Assembly: GCF_014651855.1 (NCBI RefSeq)
Contig: NZ_BMXR01000008.1
Coordinates: 159,596-223,595 of the forward strand
Direction: 5' to 3'
Source: Saccharospirillum salsuginis
GTDB lineage: Bacteria > Pseudomonadota > Gammaproteobacteria > Pseudomonadales > Natronospirillaceae
DNA: 64,000 bases
Of the stretch, positions 25,696 through 34,088 are shown piece by piece (positions within the stretch are counted from its first letter, which is position 1; the number at the start of each line of letters is the position of its first letter). Both the position numbers and the translations under genes were made by a program. Below the pieces are notes generated by a model. It did no database searches and was not told the origin of the DNA. It saw only the letters and a list, made by a program, of their open reading frames with translations.

Positions 25696-25741
25696 CAGGT
25701 TACCGGAGGCTGTTTACACATACCCCCGGGCATCCATTTGA

Positions 25742-28180
25742 TCAGGGCGTTAACGACCCCTCAAAATACTCATACGGCAACAGAACCAACGGCTCTCCGC
25801 GCTGTTCTGCCAGGAACTTCAGGTACCGTTGGTTGTACAGGCTGGCGTTGAACAACACCGACGCCCGGTCGTCCGCTTCGATCATGTACAGCAGGTCGTT
25901 CCAGTTGGAGAGGCTGGCATTCGGTTTTTCCACCAGCATGACCTTGTCGCGGTCGGTCAGTCCGGCTTGTTCCCGGGCGGCGTCGATGGCATCGGTCAGG
26001 CTGCCCAGCTCGTCAACTAATCCCACTTCGAGTGCATCGCGGCCGCTGTAGATCCGGCCGGCCGCCAGTTGACGCATCTCGCCTTCGGTCATGCCTCGGG
26101 CCTCGGCGGCCTGGCGGACGAACTCGTCATAGCCTTCGTTGATGAAGTCCATGATGCGGTCGCGTTCTTCGTCCGTCAGGGGGCGATGCGGCAGTGAAAT
26201 GCCGAGCGGCAGGCCGATGCCTGCGTTGGCGTCGGCGGAGTCCCCGCGGCTGACGAAGTCGCTGCTCAAACGCAGTTTATCGCCCACACCTTCATCCCAC
26301 AGCCGCACGCTGGTCACGCCGATGCTGCCGGTCACGGTATTCGGCGCGGCGATGAGCGTACCGGCATGCATGGAGATCCAGTAACCGCCGGAGGCCGCGA
26401 GGTTGCCCATGGAAACCACAACGGGCTTTTCTTCCTGGGTTTTCTTTACTTCCTGTGCCAGCAGGTCGGCCGCCAGGATGTCGCCCCCGGGGGAGTCGAC
26501 ACGCAGCACCACGGCTTTAATGGTGTTGTCTTCGCGCAGTTCGCGAAGGGTCTCGGCCAGTTCGCGGGTGTTCATGCCGTTGTCGGTGGCGGTCATGCCG
26601 GTGGCGTAGAGCACGGCGATTTGGTGAGCCGGGCCCCAGCGGTGGTCGTTGGCGGTACGCATCACGCGCAGGCCATTGGGTTCGACCGTGTCGCGTTTGC
26701 CGCCGGCGATGTCTTCGAGCGTGTCTTCCATGTCGGCGTAGCGGCCCAGCCGGTCCACAACACCGGCCCGCTGCAGCTCACGGGGCGAAAGCACGATGCC
26801 ACGGTCGATCAGATTGTCGAAGTCCGACGCGGACAGGCCACGGCCGTTCTGCATGGAGGTCTGCCAGAGGGCGTAGAAATCGTCGATCAAAGCCTGGCGT
26901 TGTTCGCGGTCAGCTCGGGACATCTCGCTGCGCGAGAGGGATTCGAAAGCGGTTTTGTATTCCAGGTTGCGCAGCTCTTCCACGCCCACGCCCCAGTGGT
27001 CGAGCAGTTCGCCCAGGTAGGTGGTACCGGAGACAAAACCGGGCACGGTCAGGGTGCCGACCGGGTCCATGATCACTTCGTCGGCGGCCGAAGAGAGCAG
27101 CAGTTCGGTCATTTGGCCCCGTTCGATGTACATCACCACCCGTTTGCCGGAGGCACGGAACCCGTCCAGGGCGGTTTTGATTTCCCAGGCCATGGTCGGC
27201 GGCACTTGCATGTTCGTTGAGTTGATGACGATGCCTTCGATGGAGTCATCGATGCGCGCGGCTTCGATGGTGCGCAGTGTGTCCAGCAGGGATTGGCGAC
27301 GGTCGAAGAAGCCCAGGGTCTGGTAGGACATGCGGTCGTCGAGGGCCAGTTCCAGGTAGTCGTCGCCGCCTCCAGACCAGGCGTCGAATACGTTGCGGTC
27401 CCAGGAGCCGAGGCGTACGCCGTAGGATTGGTAGGCATCGCCTTCGTTCGGCTGGTGCGACTGCGCGCTGATGCCGCTGTGGCCGAGGCTGACGGCGAAG
27501 CCCAGGGTAACAGTCTCGGTGTCGAAATAGCGGCCGGTGAGGCGCACGCCGGGCATGATTTCCGAGGAGCCGCCGACGGACCAGTTCCCGTCGGCGAAGT
27601 CCTGATCGTTGCCGAGGGCGTAGTCGGCGAAGAGGGTGAGGGCCGGGGTGCCCAGCGGGCGTACCGACAGGTCGACCACGCCTTCGTAGTAGTCGGCATC
27701 GGTGGCGATGGTGCCGGTCAGGCCGAGCGAGGTGTAGCGATTGGGTCGGGTCAGGGTGCCCAGCGTGAAATGCGTGCGCAGGTCCTGGGCGTCGGTATCG
27801 CCCCGGTACCAGCCGATCGACAGCCCGGCCGAGGCATCGTCGGTGCCGCCACCGAAGGATAGTTTGTAGTCGCTGACCTGCCCCGGGCCCCGGTTATCCC
27901 GTCCGAAACTGAAACTGACGCCGGGCCCGGCGAAAATGGCCTGCCAGCGTTGGTCGTCGTACAAAAAGTCGTCGCTGGTCCAGTGCAGGGAGGCGTCGCC
28001 GCCTTTGAGGTAATGCAGACCGGCGGGGTTGTCGTAGCCGTACAGCCCGAAACGCTGGGCGCCGGGCGATGTCATGGAAAATTCGTTGGCCTGGTAGTAG
28101 CGCTTGAAGCCGATGTCTTCGGCGTTCGCCATGGCGGCGGGCAGCAACAGCGCGATGAGTAACGTGGTGCGGTGTGTCAT
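25742..28180 (-). CDS. sppA: SppA-type signal peptide peptidase (S49) with extra N-terminal beta-rich domain
   Basis: An 812-residue protein. A signal peptide (cleavage near AMANA) is followed by about 260 residues rich in Gly, aromatic residues and alternating strands (GPGVSFSFGRDNRGPG, LFADYALGNDQDF, VTLGFAVSLGH), resembling an outer-membrane or beta-sandwich domain. Residues about 275-800 are a two-repeat S49 protease like E. coli SppA. The likely catalytic lysine is Lys409 (LEYKTAFESLSRSEMS) and the serine Ser597 (NLAASGGYWIS), spaced as in E. coli. SppA degrades released signal peptides at the inner membrane; with a cleavable signal and the extra domain this version may work in the periplasm or at the outer membrane. 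Terminator downstream. Confidence 0.9.
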   Translation of the reverse strand: MTHRTTLLIALLLPAAMANAEDIGFKRYYQANEFSMTSPGAQRFGLYGYDNPAGLHYLKGGDASLHWTSDDFLYDDQRWQAIFAGPGVSFSFGRDNRGPGQVSDYKLSFGGGTDDASAGLSIGWYRGDTDAQDLRTHFTLGTLTRPNRYTSLGLTGTIATDADYYEGVVDLSVRPLGTPALTLFADYALGNDQDFADGNWSVGGSSEIMPGVRLTGRYFDTETVTLGFAVSLGHSGISAQSHQPNEGDAYQSYGVRLGSWDRNVFDAWSGGGDDYLELALDDRMSYQTLGFFDRRQSLLDTLRTIEAARIDDSIEGIVINSTNMQVPPTMAWEIKTALDGFRASGKRVVMYIERGQMTELLLSSAADEVIMDPVGTLTVPGFVSGTTYLGELLDHWGVGVEELRNLEYKTAFESLSRSEMSRADREQRQALIDDFYALWQTSMQNGRGLSASDFDNLIDRGIVLSPRELQRAGVVDRLGRYADMEDTLEDIAGGKRDTVEPNGLRVMRTANDHRWGPAHQIAVLYATGMTATDNGMNTRELAETLRELREDNTIKAVVLRVDSPGGDILAADLLAQEVKKTQEEKPVVVSMGNLAASGGYWISMHAGTLIAAPNTVTGSIGVTSVRLWDEGVGDKLRLSSDFVSRGDSADANAGIGLPLGISLPHRPLTDEERDRIMDFINEGYDEFVRQAAEARGMTEGEMRQLAAGRIYSGRDALEVGLVDELGSLTDAIDAAREQAGLTDRDKVMLVEKPNASLSNWNDLLYMIEADDRASVLFNASLYNQRYLKFLAEQRGEPLVLLPYEYFEGSLTP

Positions 28181-28468
28181 GGTATCGATCCTTTAACGAG
28201 TGTGCCTTCCAGTCAGCTCGGCGGAATGCGACGGCCGAAGATACAGGCTCGGCACCATTCTTGGCTGGTTGTGACAGGGCTCGGCAGCATACGGTGGCCG
28301 AGTCTTGTCCTGTAGATACCAAAGTACTGTTCTGGCCGGGGCCGTTCGGGGTGCGCCCGGTCGTGATACAGCCTGAGAATGTCGGCCAGTGTAGGTCAGT
28401 CCACCGGGCCTGGCTTGGGCCAGAAGTAATGGCGATGGTTCGAGGCTGGGTGCGCTGATGTAACGCTG

Positions 28469-28624
28469 ATGTACAAACAGTACATTTACATCAACCCGGA
28501 TCACGAAGAGGTCATTCAGCGCGAGCGAAGACAGCAGTTACCATCACTAGGCTCAATCGCACTTCTTATCTTATTTGTTCTTATATATGCTCTTCCATTT
28601 ACTTATAAAATGACTATATTATAA
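28469..28624 (+). CDS. Possible 51-residue single-span membrane peptide
   Basis: An ATG-to-TAA frame of 51 codons in an AT-rich gap. The N-terminal half is polar and charged (HEEVIQRERRQQ) and the C-terminal half is a clean membrane segment (GSIALLILFVLIYALPFTY). There is no strong ribosome binding site. It ends 36 bases before the HTH-protein gene and could be its partner, but this may also be a chance frame. Confidence 0.3.
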   Translation: MYKQYIYINPDHEEVIQRERRQQLPSLGSIALLILFVLIYALPFTYKMTIL

Positions 28625-28660
28625 GCGAATGAACGATATACACTGGTCAAAGAAAGCGAG

Positions 28661-28996
28661 ATGAAAGCACCTACTGACGTCCAGATTATTCACCAAGGCG
28701 GAGAGCCCGCCTTCGCTGTCATACCTTATGAGCAATACTTGGAATTGCTCGCACATGAGAAGGGTGAAGCTTATGTTCCCCATGAGGTAGTAGGGCTCCA
28801 AATCAAGAAAGGACTCAGTTTGATTGCTGCTTGGCGAGTTTATAAAGGCCTTAACCAGAAGCAACTCGCTGATCGGATGGGGGTCACTCAACCTGCTATC
28901 GCTCAGATTGAGAAGGCTGGAGTTAAAGCGCAAGCAAAAACTCTCCAAAAGGTTGCGGATGCTTTGGGAGTGAGGCTTGATCAAATAACAAAGTAA
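28661..28996 (+). CDS. XRE-family HTH protein, antitoxin-like
   Basis: A 111-residue protein. The first 45 residues (VQIIHQGGEPAFAVIPYEQYLELL) resemble the short dimerisation segment seen in antitoxins of the Phd or HigA type, and residues about 58-108 form a Cro/CI helix-turn-helix (WRVYKGLNQKQLADRMGVTQ, IAQIEKAG, ALGVRLDQI). It probably binds DNA and represses its own promoter. No obvious toxin gene is adjacent: upstream is a possible 51-residue membrane peptide, downstream a four-span membrane protein. Confidence 0.85.
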   Translation: MKAPTDVQIIHQGGEPAFAVIPYEQYLELLAHEKGEAYVPHEVVGLQIKKGLSLIAAWRVYKGLNQKQLADRMGVTQPAIAQIEKAGVKAQAKTLQKVADALGVRLDQITK

Positions 28997-29100
28997 AGGT
29001 ATATCCTTGCGGCAGTTGGGTTTTGATGCGAGGGCCGAGTCGGATAGGATGGAGGCTTTAGCGGGCAATAACGATAGGTCATTAACTTAAGGGAATGCCC

Positions 29101-29550
29101 ATGTCACCGGTATTATTTTTTCGACTGAGTTTATTGGCGCCTGTGCTTCTGCCAATACTCTTACTCTTCACCGGCCCCGAGGGTCCGGCTGCTTTTCTCA
29201 TGCTTGCTCTGGTGTTCGGTGGCCCTGCCTATCTGTTCCTGGCCCTCCTCTTGTACCGCTGGATCGGTCGAAGGCATTCAACAGGAAGCATTCGCAGATT
29301 GGTCTTTTTGAGTCCTATCATTTTTGTGCCCATCGAAGCCGTGTTTATGACGCTGTTAATGTTGTTCGTGGAAAGCAATCAGATTCATTTAATCGAGATA
29401 GCCTATATGATAATGGTGTTTTCCGGGTATTCCCTTTTGGTGGGTTATATCTACGTCGTACTGGTAAGCTTCACTTCAATAGCGTTGGAGTGGTTTGGGT
29501 GGTTGTCGGAAGAGGAATCGGGGACTGTACAACGCCACACTAATTGTTAA
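29101..29550 (+). CDS. Four-span membrane protein, unknown
   Basis: A 149-residue hydrophobic protein with about four membrane segments (residues about 4-22, 30-50, 68-90, 100-130) and a short acidic tail. AAGGGA lies about 8 bases before the ATG at 29101; an ATG two codons earlier (29095) is directly on that site and less likely. No family recognised. The last codons run into the 99-bp direct repeat at 29541, which may have replaced the original 3' end. Confidence 0.6.
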   Translation: MSPVLFFRLSLLAPVLLPILLLFTGPEGPAAFLMLALVFGGPAYLFLALLLYRWIGRRHSTGSIRRLVFLSPIIFVPIEAVFMTLLMLFVESNQIHLIEIAYMIMVFSGYSLLVGYIYVVLVSFTSIALEWFGWLSEEESGTVQRHTNC

Positions 29551-29639
29551 AGTAGTACTTGCCCGACGAAGTTTGGCCATTCAGCCGTCCGATCGCCAGT
29601 GTTCGGTAATATCAGCGATGACTGCGCAGTCTCGCTGAT
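29541..29639 (+). repeat. 99-bp direct repeat, left copy
   Basis: Nearly identical to 30380-30478, with about four substitutions in 99 bp. It ends with a long hairpin (29611-29639): ATCAGCGA pairs with TCGCTGAT around the palindrome GACTGCGCAGTC. Confidence 0.9.
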
Positions 29640-29646
29640 CTCGGCA

Positions 29647-29863
29647 GTTCAACCATCCCTAGCACTCCCTGGCCAGCACGCTGGAACCCTGTGCGGTTCA
29701 GTAAGACGGAAACATCGTATTTAGCTTTGGTGCCGTGGGGTTCGTGATTCTTCTGCCGATATAGAAATCGGTACATTTCATGCGCTATTACCCGCGCTGG
29801 CATAGCTATACCTCGCCCAGGCAGACGCCCTGCGCGCCTCGGGCGGCGACCCGTCAGTGGCCT
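29647..29863 (+). pseudogene. Degraded partial copy of the membrane-protein gene at 30523
   Basis: This stretch follows the left 99-bp repeat as the intact gene follows the right copy. It matches two parts of the intact gene: first around 30713-30760 (TTCAACC, then ACTCCCTGGCCA and ACGCTGGAA), then, after an internal deletion, about 30931-31080 (TTTAGCTTTGG, GGGGTTCGTGATTC, CCCTGCGCGCCTCGGGCGG). It has frameshifts, in-frame stops and no start. It is a remnant of a duplication. Confidence 0.85.
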
Positions 29864-29965
29864 TGATTTGTGTGGCACAATCGGACGGTTGGTGGCCGTT
29901 TCGACCATGCCTGTTGGGCGGGAGGTGCGATAGTATCTTGGAAAACCCACTTAAGGAGACATCGA

Positions 29966-30322
29966 ATGTTGCAATGCCAGTGCCTGAAAATACCGGTAAA
30001 ACCGGAAAAGACCGAGACTCTATTAGCCTGGATCGGGAATTTGAAAGATCGGAAGGACGAGGTGTTGGAGGCGTTGTCTTCCGAAGGGATCAATGACGAA
30101 GCCGTGTTCGTTTCACAGGAAGGCGATCGGCATTTCCTGTATTTGTATTCCAGGTCTGAAGATCTTGAGGCGGCTGCCATGGCTTTTCAACAATCCAATT
30201 TGGCGGTGGATGTGGAATTCAAATCCATTTTGGCGGAGTGTCTTGATTTCCCTTCGGCCCTGGCGCTGAATCCGGTATTTTATGCGGACGGACGGGAACG
30301 GTCGGTCGTGTGTCACCCCTGA
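29966..30322 (+). CDS. Small DUF6176-like protein
   Basis: A 118-residue protein: CLKIPVKPEKTETLLAWI, KDEVLEALSSEGINDEAVF, HFLYLYSRSEDLEAA, PVFYADGRE. The pattern suggests the DUF6176 family of small cytoplasmic proteins (an antibiotic-biosynthesis-monooxygenase-like alpha/beta fold is likely). No function known. The ATG at 29966 has AAGGAG with 7-base spacing; longer frames upstream run through the pseudogene tail. It is caught between the two copies of the 99-bp repeat. Confidence 0.75.
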   Translation: MLQCQCLKIPVKPEKTETLLAWIGNLKDRKDEVLEALSSEGINDEAVFVSQEGDRHFLYLYSRSEDLEAAAMAFQQSNLAVDVEFKSILAECLDFPSALALNPVFYADGRERSVVCHP

Positions 30323-30379
30323 CTCGGCCATTCAAGGATGGGAAGCTATCCCTTGATGCCGGGCTGTACAAAGCCATTG

Positions 30380-30478
30380 TAATTGTTAAAGTAGTCCTTG
30401 CCCGACGAAGTTTGGCCATTCAGCCGTCCGATCGCCAGTGTTCGGTACTATCAGCGATGACTGATCAGTCTCGCTGAT
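30380..30478 (+). repeat. 99-bp direct repeat, right copy
   Basis: Partner of 29541-29639. The terminal hairpin (30450-30478) keeps the ATCAGCGA/TCGCTGAT arms; the centre is GACTGATCAGTC, so the only difference in the hairpin is a CG-to-AT change that preserves the palindrome. It lies 45 bp before the intact gene at 30523 and may hold its promoter. Confidence 0.9.
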
Positions 30479-30522
30479 TACGACGAATCAAGCCCAACAC
30501 AACGGAACAGGCAGGGAATCTC

Positions 30523-31185
30523 ATGGTGGATGAACAGACCCCGTCGTCACCGGGCGATACTATGCCCAAGGATATGAATTTCCAACCCTCTATTGATGCT
30601 TTGGAGCGGCGAGCCGCCCGCGCGCGACGAACCATGCTGATGGTCGGGGCGGTGCTGATCGCTGTCATCATGTCGCTGTTCGTGTTTATCGTCTTTCAGC
30701 TCCAGGCTCCCGAGGTGTTCAACCTCTCCAAGCACTCCCTGGCCAATACGCTGGAAACCCGAGCGGCGCAACTGGTTGATTTACTGGTCGATATCGACGA
30801 AGAAGGCGAAAGCACCGAAGCCGAACTGCAGGCCCAGTTGGACGACACCATCGCGCTGATCAGTGAATTCAACACGAGTACGGGGACATCCGACAAAGCC
30901 ACGGCCGGTATTGCGGATTCGTTGTCCACCATCGCGTTTAGCTTTGGCGCTGTGGGGTTCGTGATCCTGCTGATTCAGATATCGGTACAGTTCATGCGCT
31001 ACTACGCACGCCTGGCCGAGCTATACCTCGCCCAGGCCGATGCCCTGCGCGCCTCGGGCGGCGACCCGTCGGTCGCCTTCGAGTTTATCCAGCACTTCTC
31101 GCCGGCCAGTGTAGAGCTTGGCAAAGCACCGGCTAGCGTCTATGAAAAGGCGCTGGAGACGATATCGTCGGTGTATAAGCGGTAA
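30523..31185 (+). CDS. Two-span membrane protein, unknown
   Basis: A 220-residue protein. The N-terminus is cytoplasmic and charged, with membrane segment 1 at about residues 38-60 (MLMVGAVLIAVIMSLFVFIV). A helical, acidic loop runs from about 63 to 135, segment 2 lies at about 139-160 (IAFSFGAVGFVILLIQISVQF), and a helical C-terminal part includes YYARLAELYLAQADAL. The overall layout resembles membrane-tethered helical scaffolds; no family recognised. It is the intact parent or sister of the remnant at 29647-29863. Confidence 0.75.
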   Translation: MVDEQTPSSPGDTMPKDMNFQPSIDALERRAARARRTMLMVGAVLIAVIMSLFVFIVFQLQAPEVFNLSKHSLANTLETRAAQLVDLLVDIDEEGESTEAELQAQLDDTIALISEFNTSTGTSDKATAGIADSLSTIAFSFGAVGFVILLIQISVQFMRYYARLAELYLAQADALRASGGDPSVAFEFIQHFSPASVELGKAPASVYEKALETISSVYKR

Positions 31186-31284
31186 CCGCGCCAGCTTTAT
31201 GAAATCCAATCGGAGAGCTGCAGCTCGACCTGTACAGGAGTGTAGAAGACAAAATGAATCAAGATGCCACGTCGGTAAAAGTGA

Positions 31285-31767
31285 ATGGTCGATCGAAAAG
31301 AGATTGAAGTCCGAGTCAGAAGAGCGGTCCAGGCTGACAAAGATACATTGTCTACTTTGTGCATCACTGTATGGGTCGATACATACTGCATTGATGGGGT
31401 CGAGCCCAACCTAGCGGACTATGTGCTATCTGCCTACTCGCCCACCAGATTGGCGCAAACCATTGAAGAGAAACACGTTTTTGTAGCCGAACACGCAGGT
31501 GGAGTCATCGGTTTGGCGGTTTTCGACTCTGACACAGGCGAGATAGAGACGCTCTATGTCTTGCCCCGGTTTCAAGGTAAACGGGCGGGATGCCTATTGC
31601 TGAGCGCGATTCAATCCGGTTACAAGGGACCGGTATTCCTGACTTGCTGGGAAAAGAACGTACCGGCGATTCAGTTCTATAAACAGAATGGGTTTATCGA
31701 AACAGGTGAGGCGTTCTTTGAATTGGACGGTCAGGTTCACAGAAATATTGAACTGTCTGTTCTTTAA
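31285..31767 (+). CDS. GNAT N-acetyltransferase
   Basis: A 160-residue protein with GNAT hallmarks: VRRAVQADKDTLSTLCITVW, HVFVAEHAGGVIGLAVF, EIETLYVLPRFQGKRAGCLLL (acetyl-CoA loop), LTCWEKNVPAIQFYKQNGF. The acetyl-CoA loop QGKRAG replaces the usual Q/R-x-x-G-x-G/A well enough to bind the cofactor. Substrate unknown. No good ribosome binding site precedes the ATG at 31285. Confidence 0.85.
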   Translation: MVDRKEIEVRVRRAVQADKDTLSTLCITVWVDTYCIDGVEPNLADYVLSAYSPTRLAQTIEEKHVFVAEHAGGVIGLAVFDSDTGEIETLYVLPRFQGKRAGCLLLSAIQSGYKGPVFLTCWEKNVPAIQFYKQNGFIETGEAFFELDGQVHRNIELSVL

Positions 31768-31867
31768 GCTAAAAGTCACAAACGGGATATCGAACGAAAA
31801 CCCGGTCAATGCGAACCGTAATGGTTTACATCCCATGGCTCATTGTCGGGTATAGGAGGGATCTTTG

Positions 31868-32575
31868 TTGAAACTGGACCACGTTGTACTGCACAGTGAC
31901 GGTACGGCGCATGTAGAGGACCTAAAGGAAACGCTTCAGTCAGCCGGTATTCCTTACGAGCCATCGTGGGGCAAGAAAGCCCGGGGCTTTCGGATCTCCA
32001 ATATCTGGATCGGGCGTCAGTATTTCGAGATCGTGGAGATCCACAGCGACGACAATCTCTGGCAACCGCAATGGGCCGACCGGCATCGTGAAGGCGAGCG
32101 TGGTACATTCTGTCTCTTCTTGAAGGTTGATCGAAACATCGATGACGTATATCGCCAATTGGTCGATAGCGGGGTAGAGGCTACGGCGCCCGAACGAACC
32201 CGGTTCAAATGGTTGTTTGGCTTGCTTGAAAAGAAATTGCCCTGGCGGTTCATTACGCTTCCTAAAATCCCGGGGACGGATATCGAGCTGGGCATTATCG
32301 AATACGATGAAGGCGCGGAGCGGAAATTCGAGCCCTTTATGGTGCCCAATGGCACCGAAGTTGGGTTGACGGGGCTATCCAACCCTGTGATTCAGTCATT
32401 CCACTCCGATCTGGCCGAACAGTGGTTGGCACAGATTCAAACAGCTATCGGGGAACCCTTGCCGATAGCCGTTGTGGCGCGGACGAGTGATGAAGCGTTG
32501 CATTTGACGGTGGAGTCCAGCGCCGGGGCGACGTTCACCGGTGCCGCGTTTTCCGACGTGACGCTGTCTCCCTAG
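31868..32575 (+). CDS. VOC/glyoxalase-like protein, unknown
   Basis: A 235-residue protein opening KLDHVVLHSDG, as in VOC-superfamily proteins, then FRISNIWIGRQYFEIVEI and FCLFLKVDRNIDDVYRQLVDSGV, a second babbab-type unit. Metal ligands are plausible (the first His and a Glu) but the set is not certain. The start is a TTG with AGGAGG 8 bases upstream; the neighbouring TTG at 31865 is the alternative. Function unknown. Confidence 0.7.
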   Translation: MKLDHVVLHSDGTAHVEDLKETLQSAGIPYEPSWGKKARGFRISNIWIGRQYFEIVEIHSDDNLWQPQWADRHREGERGTFCLFLKVDRNIDDVYRQLVDSGVEATAPERTRFKWLFGLLEKKLPWRFITLPKIPGTDIELGIIEYDEGAERKFEPFMVPNGTEVGLTGLSNPVIQSFHSDLAEQWLAQIQTAIGEPLPIAVVARTSDEALHLTVESSAGATFTGAAFSDVTLSP

Positions 32576-32617
32576 CCGGTGTAACCTAGGCGTTCTTTCG
32601 TCCTTCGAGAGGAACCC

Positions 32618-33523
32618 ATGCCACTGCTTTATTACCTGGCCCCGCTGGGCACTGTGCTGATTTGGTCCGGCAATATGACCATCAACCAGCTTACCGTCGG
32701 CTCCATCGCCCCGAGCAGCATCGCATTCCTGCGCTGGTTGCTGGCCTGGGCGGTGATGACGCCGTTTGTGTTGCCCCAGGCCTGGAAGTACCGCGACACC
32801 TTGCGCCGGCACTGGTTCAAGCTGGCCGTGCTCGGGGCCTTGGGCATGGCCTTGTGGCAAGGCCTGGCCTATGTGGCGGCGGAGACCACGTCGGCCACGA
32901 ACATGGGCATTCTGGCGGCCATGGTGCCCCTGCTGACCGTGTTGCTCAGCGCCTTGGTCCTGCGGGAGCCGCCGACTCTGGGCGGTGTGGTGGGTGGTGT
33001 TATCGCCCTGGTGGGGGTGGCGGTATTGCTCGGGCAGGGCAATCCGTTGTCGTTGTTGCAGTTGGAGGTGTCTCCGGGGGATGCGCTTATGGTGGTCGCG
33101 GCGACCTGTTATGCACTCTACGGCGTCATGCTCAAGCGCTGGCCGTTCGATCTGCCGCCCTGGGTGTTGCTGTACGGCCAGGTCTGTTGCGCGGTGGTGA
33201 TCCTGCTGCCGGTGTATCTGCTGGGGCCGATGACGCCGGTGGACGCGCAGAACATCGGGCTGATCCTATACGCGGGCATTCCGGCATCCATCATCACGAC
33301 GTTCCTGTGGATGCGGGCCATCCGACAGATCGGCGCCAGCCAGGCGAGCATCTTCATCAACCTGATGCCGGTGTTCAGCGCGCTCATCGCCATGATGCTC
33401 CTCGGTGAACGGGTGGCGCTGTTCCACCTGACCGGCGGTTTTCTGGTGTTGATCGGTGTAATCATGGCGCAGACGCTGACGCGGCCGTTCCGAAGCATTC
33501 TCGGCAAGGCCCGTGAAGCCTGA
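32618..33523 (+). CDS. EamA/DMT-family transporter
   Basis: A 301-residue protein with ten membrane segments in two EamA repeats: LIWSGNMTINQLTVGSIAP and LRWLLAWAVMTP in repeat 1; TSATNMGILAAMVPLLTVLLS; GDALMVVAATCYALYGVMLK opening repeat 2; SQASIFINLMPVFSALIAMMLLGE near the end. Members export amino acids, metabolites or drugs. Substrate not evident. GAGAGGAA lies upstream of the ATG. Confidence 0.9.
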   Translation: MPLLYYLAPLGTVLIWSGNMTINQLTVGSIAPSSIAFLRWLLAWAVMTPFVLPQAWKYRDTLRRHWFKLAVLGALGMALWQGLAYVAAETTSATNMGILAAMVPLLTVLLSALVLREPPTLGGVVGGVIALVGVAVLLGQGNPLSLLQLEVSPGDALMVVAATCYALYGVMLKRWPFDLPPWVLLYGQVCCAVVILLPVYLLGPMTPVDAQNIGLILYAGIPASIITTFLWMRAIRQIGASQASIFINLMPVFSALIAMMLLGERVALFHLTGGFLVLIGVIMAQTLTRPFRSILGKAREA

Positions 33524-33530
33524 GACCCGG

Positions 33531-34088
33531 TTACAGGATCTCCTCGATCGGGTAGACATACTGCAGGTACAGATAGAAGAACAGCAGCGAGATCACCAGG
33601 ATGACCACACCCAGTACCGGTGAGCTCACCTTGATGCCGGAGGTCGACGCTTCCAGCGTGGAGACGGCCCGGTCTCCTTCCTTGTCGGTCTTTTTCAGGT
33701 CCGCCCGGAACTGCAGCCACGAAAAATAGATACCGGCTGCCACCAGGGCGATGACAACGACGAAGATGATCCGCGACGACAGCAATTGCCACTCGAATAC
33801 GCGTTGGCGGTGGTCGAACCCTTCTGTGCGGTAGTCATAATACGCCTTGAGGGCGGCCTGCATGGCGGCTCGCCCTTCGGCATCCAGCAGCTCGCCGGAG
33901 ATCATCGCCGGGGCTTGCAACGGTTGTTTGCCGTTTTGATTGTCTTCCGCTTCAAGGGCGGCTTCCATGGCTTCGATCCGCGACGTGTCCGCCGGTTCGG
34001 GGCTGTTCTCACCTTCCTCGCCCAGGGCCGTCGACATGGGTCCGAACAACAAGCCACTGATCATCAGTATCGGCCAGAGTCGCGTCAT
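33531..34088 (-). CDS. Secreted-start, two-span membrane protein, unknown
   Basis: A 185-residue protein with an N-terminal signal or anchor (MTRLWPILMISGLLFGPM), an acidic linker, then two membrane segments (about 109-128 SRIIFVVVIALVAAGIYFSW and about 155-178 LGVVILVISLLFFYLYLQYV) separated by a charged loop. Its start overlaps the stop of the CARDB-domain gene by 4 bases (ATGA), so the two are translated together. Function unknown. Confidence 0.75.
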   Translation of the reverse strand: MTRLWPILMISGLLFGPMSTALGEEGENSPEPADTSRIEAMEAALEAEDNQNGKQPLQAPAMISGELLDAEGRAAMQAALKAYYDYRTEGFDHRQRVFEWQLLSSRIIFVVVIALVAAGIYFSWLQFRADLKKTDKEGDRAVSTLEASTSGIKVSSPVLGVVILVISLLFFYLYLQYVYPIEEIL

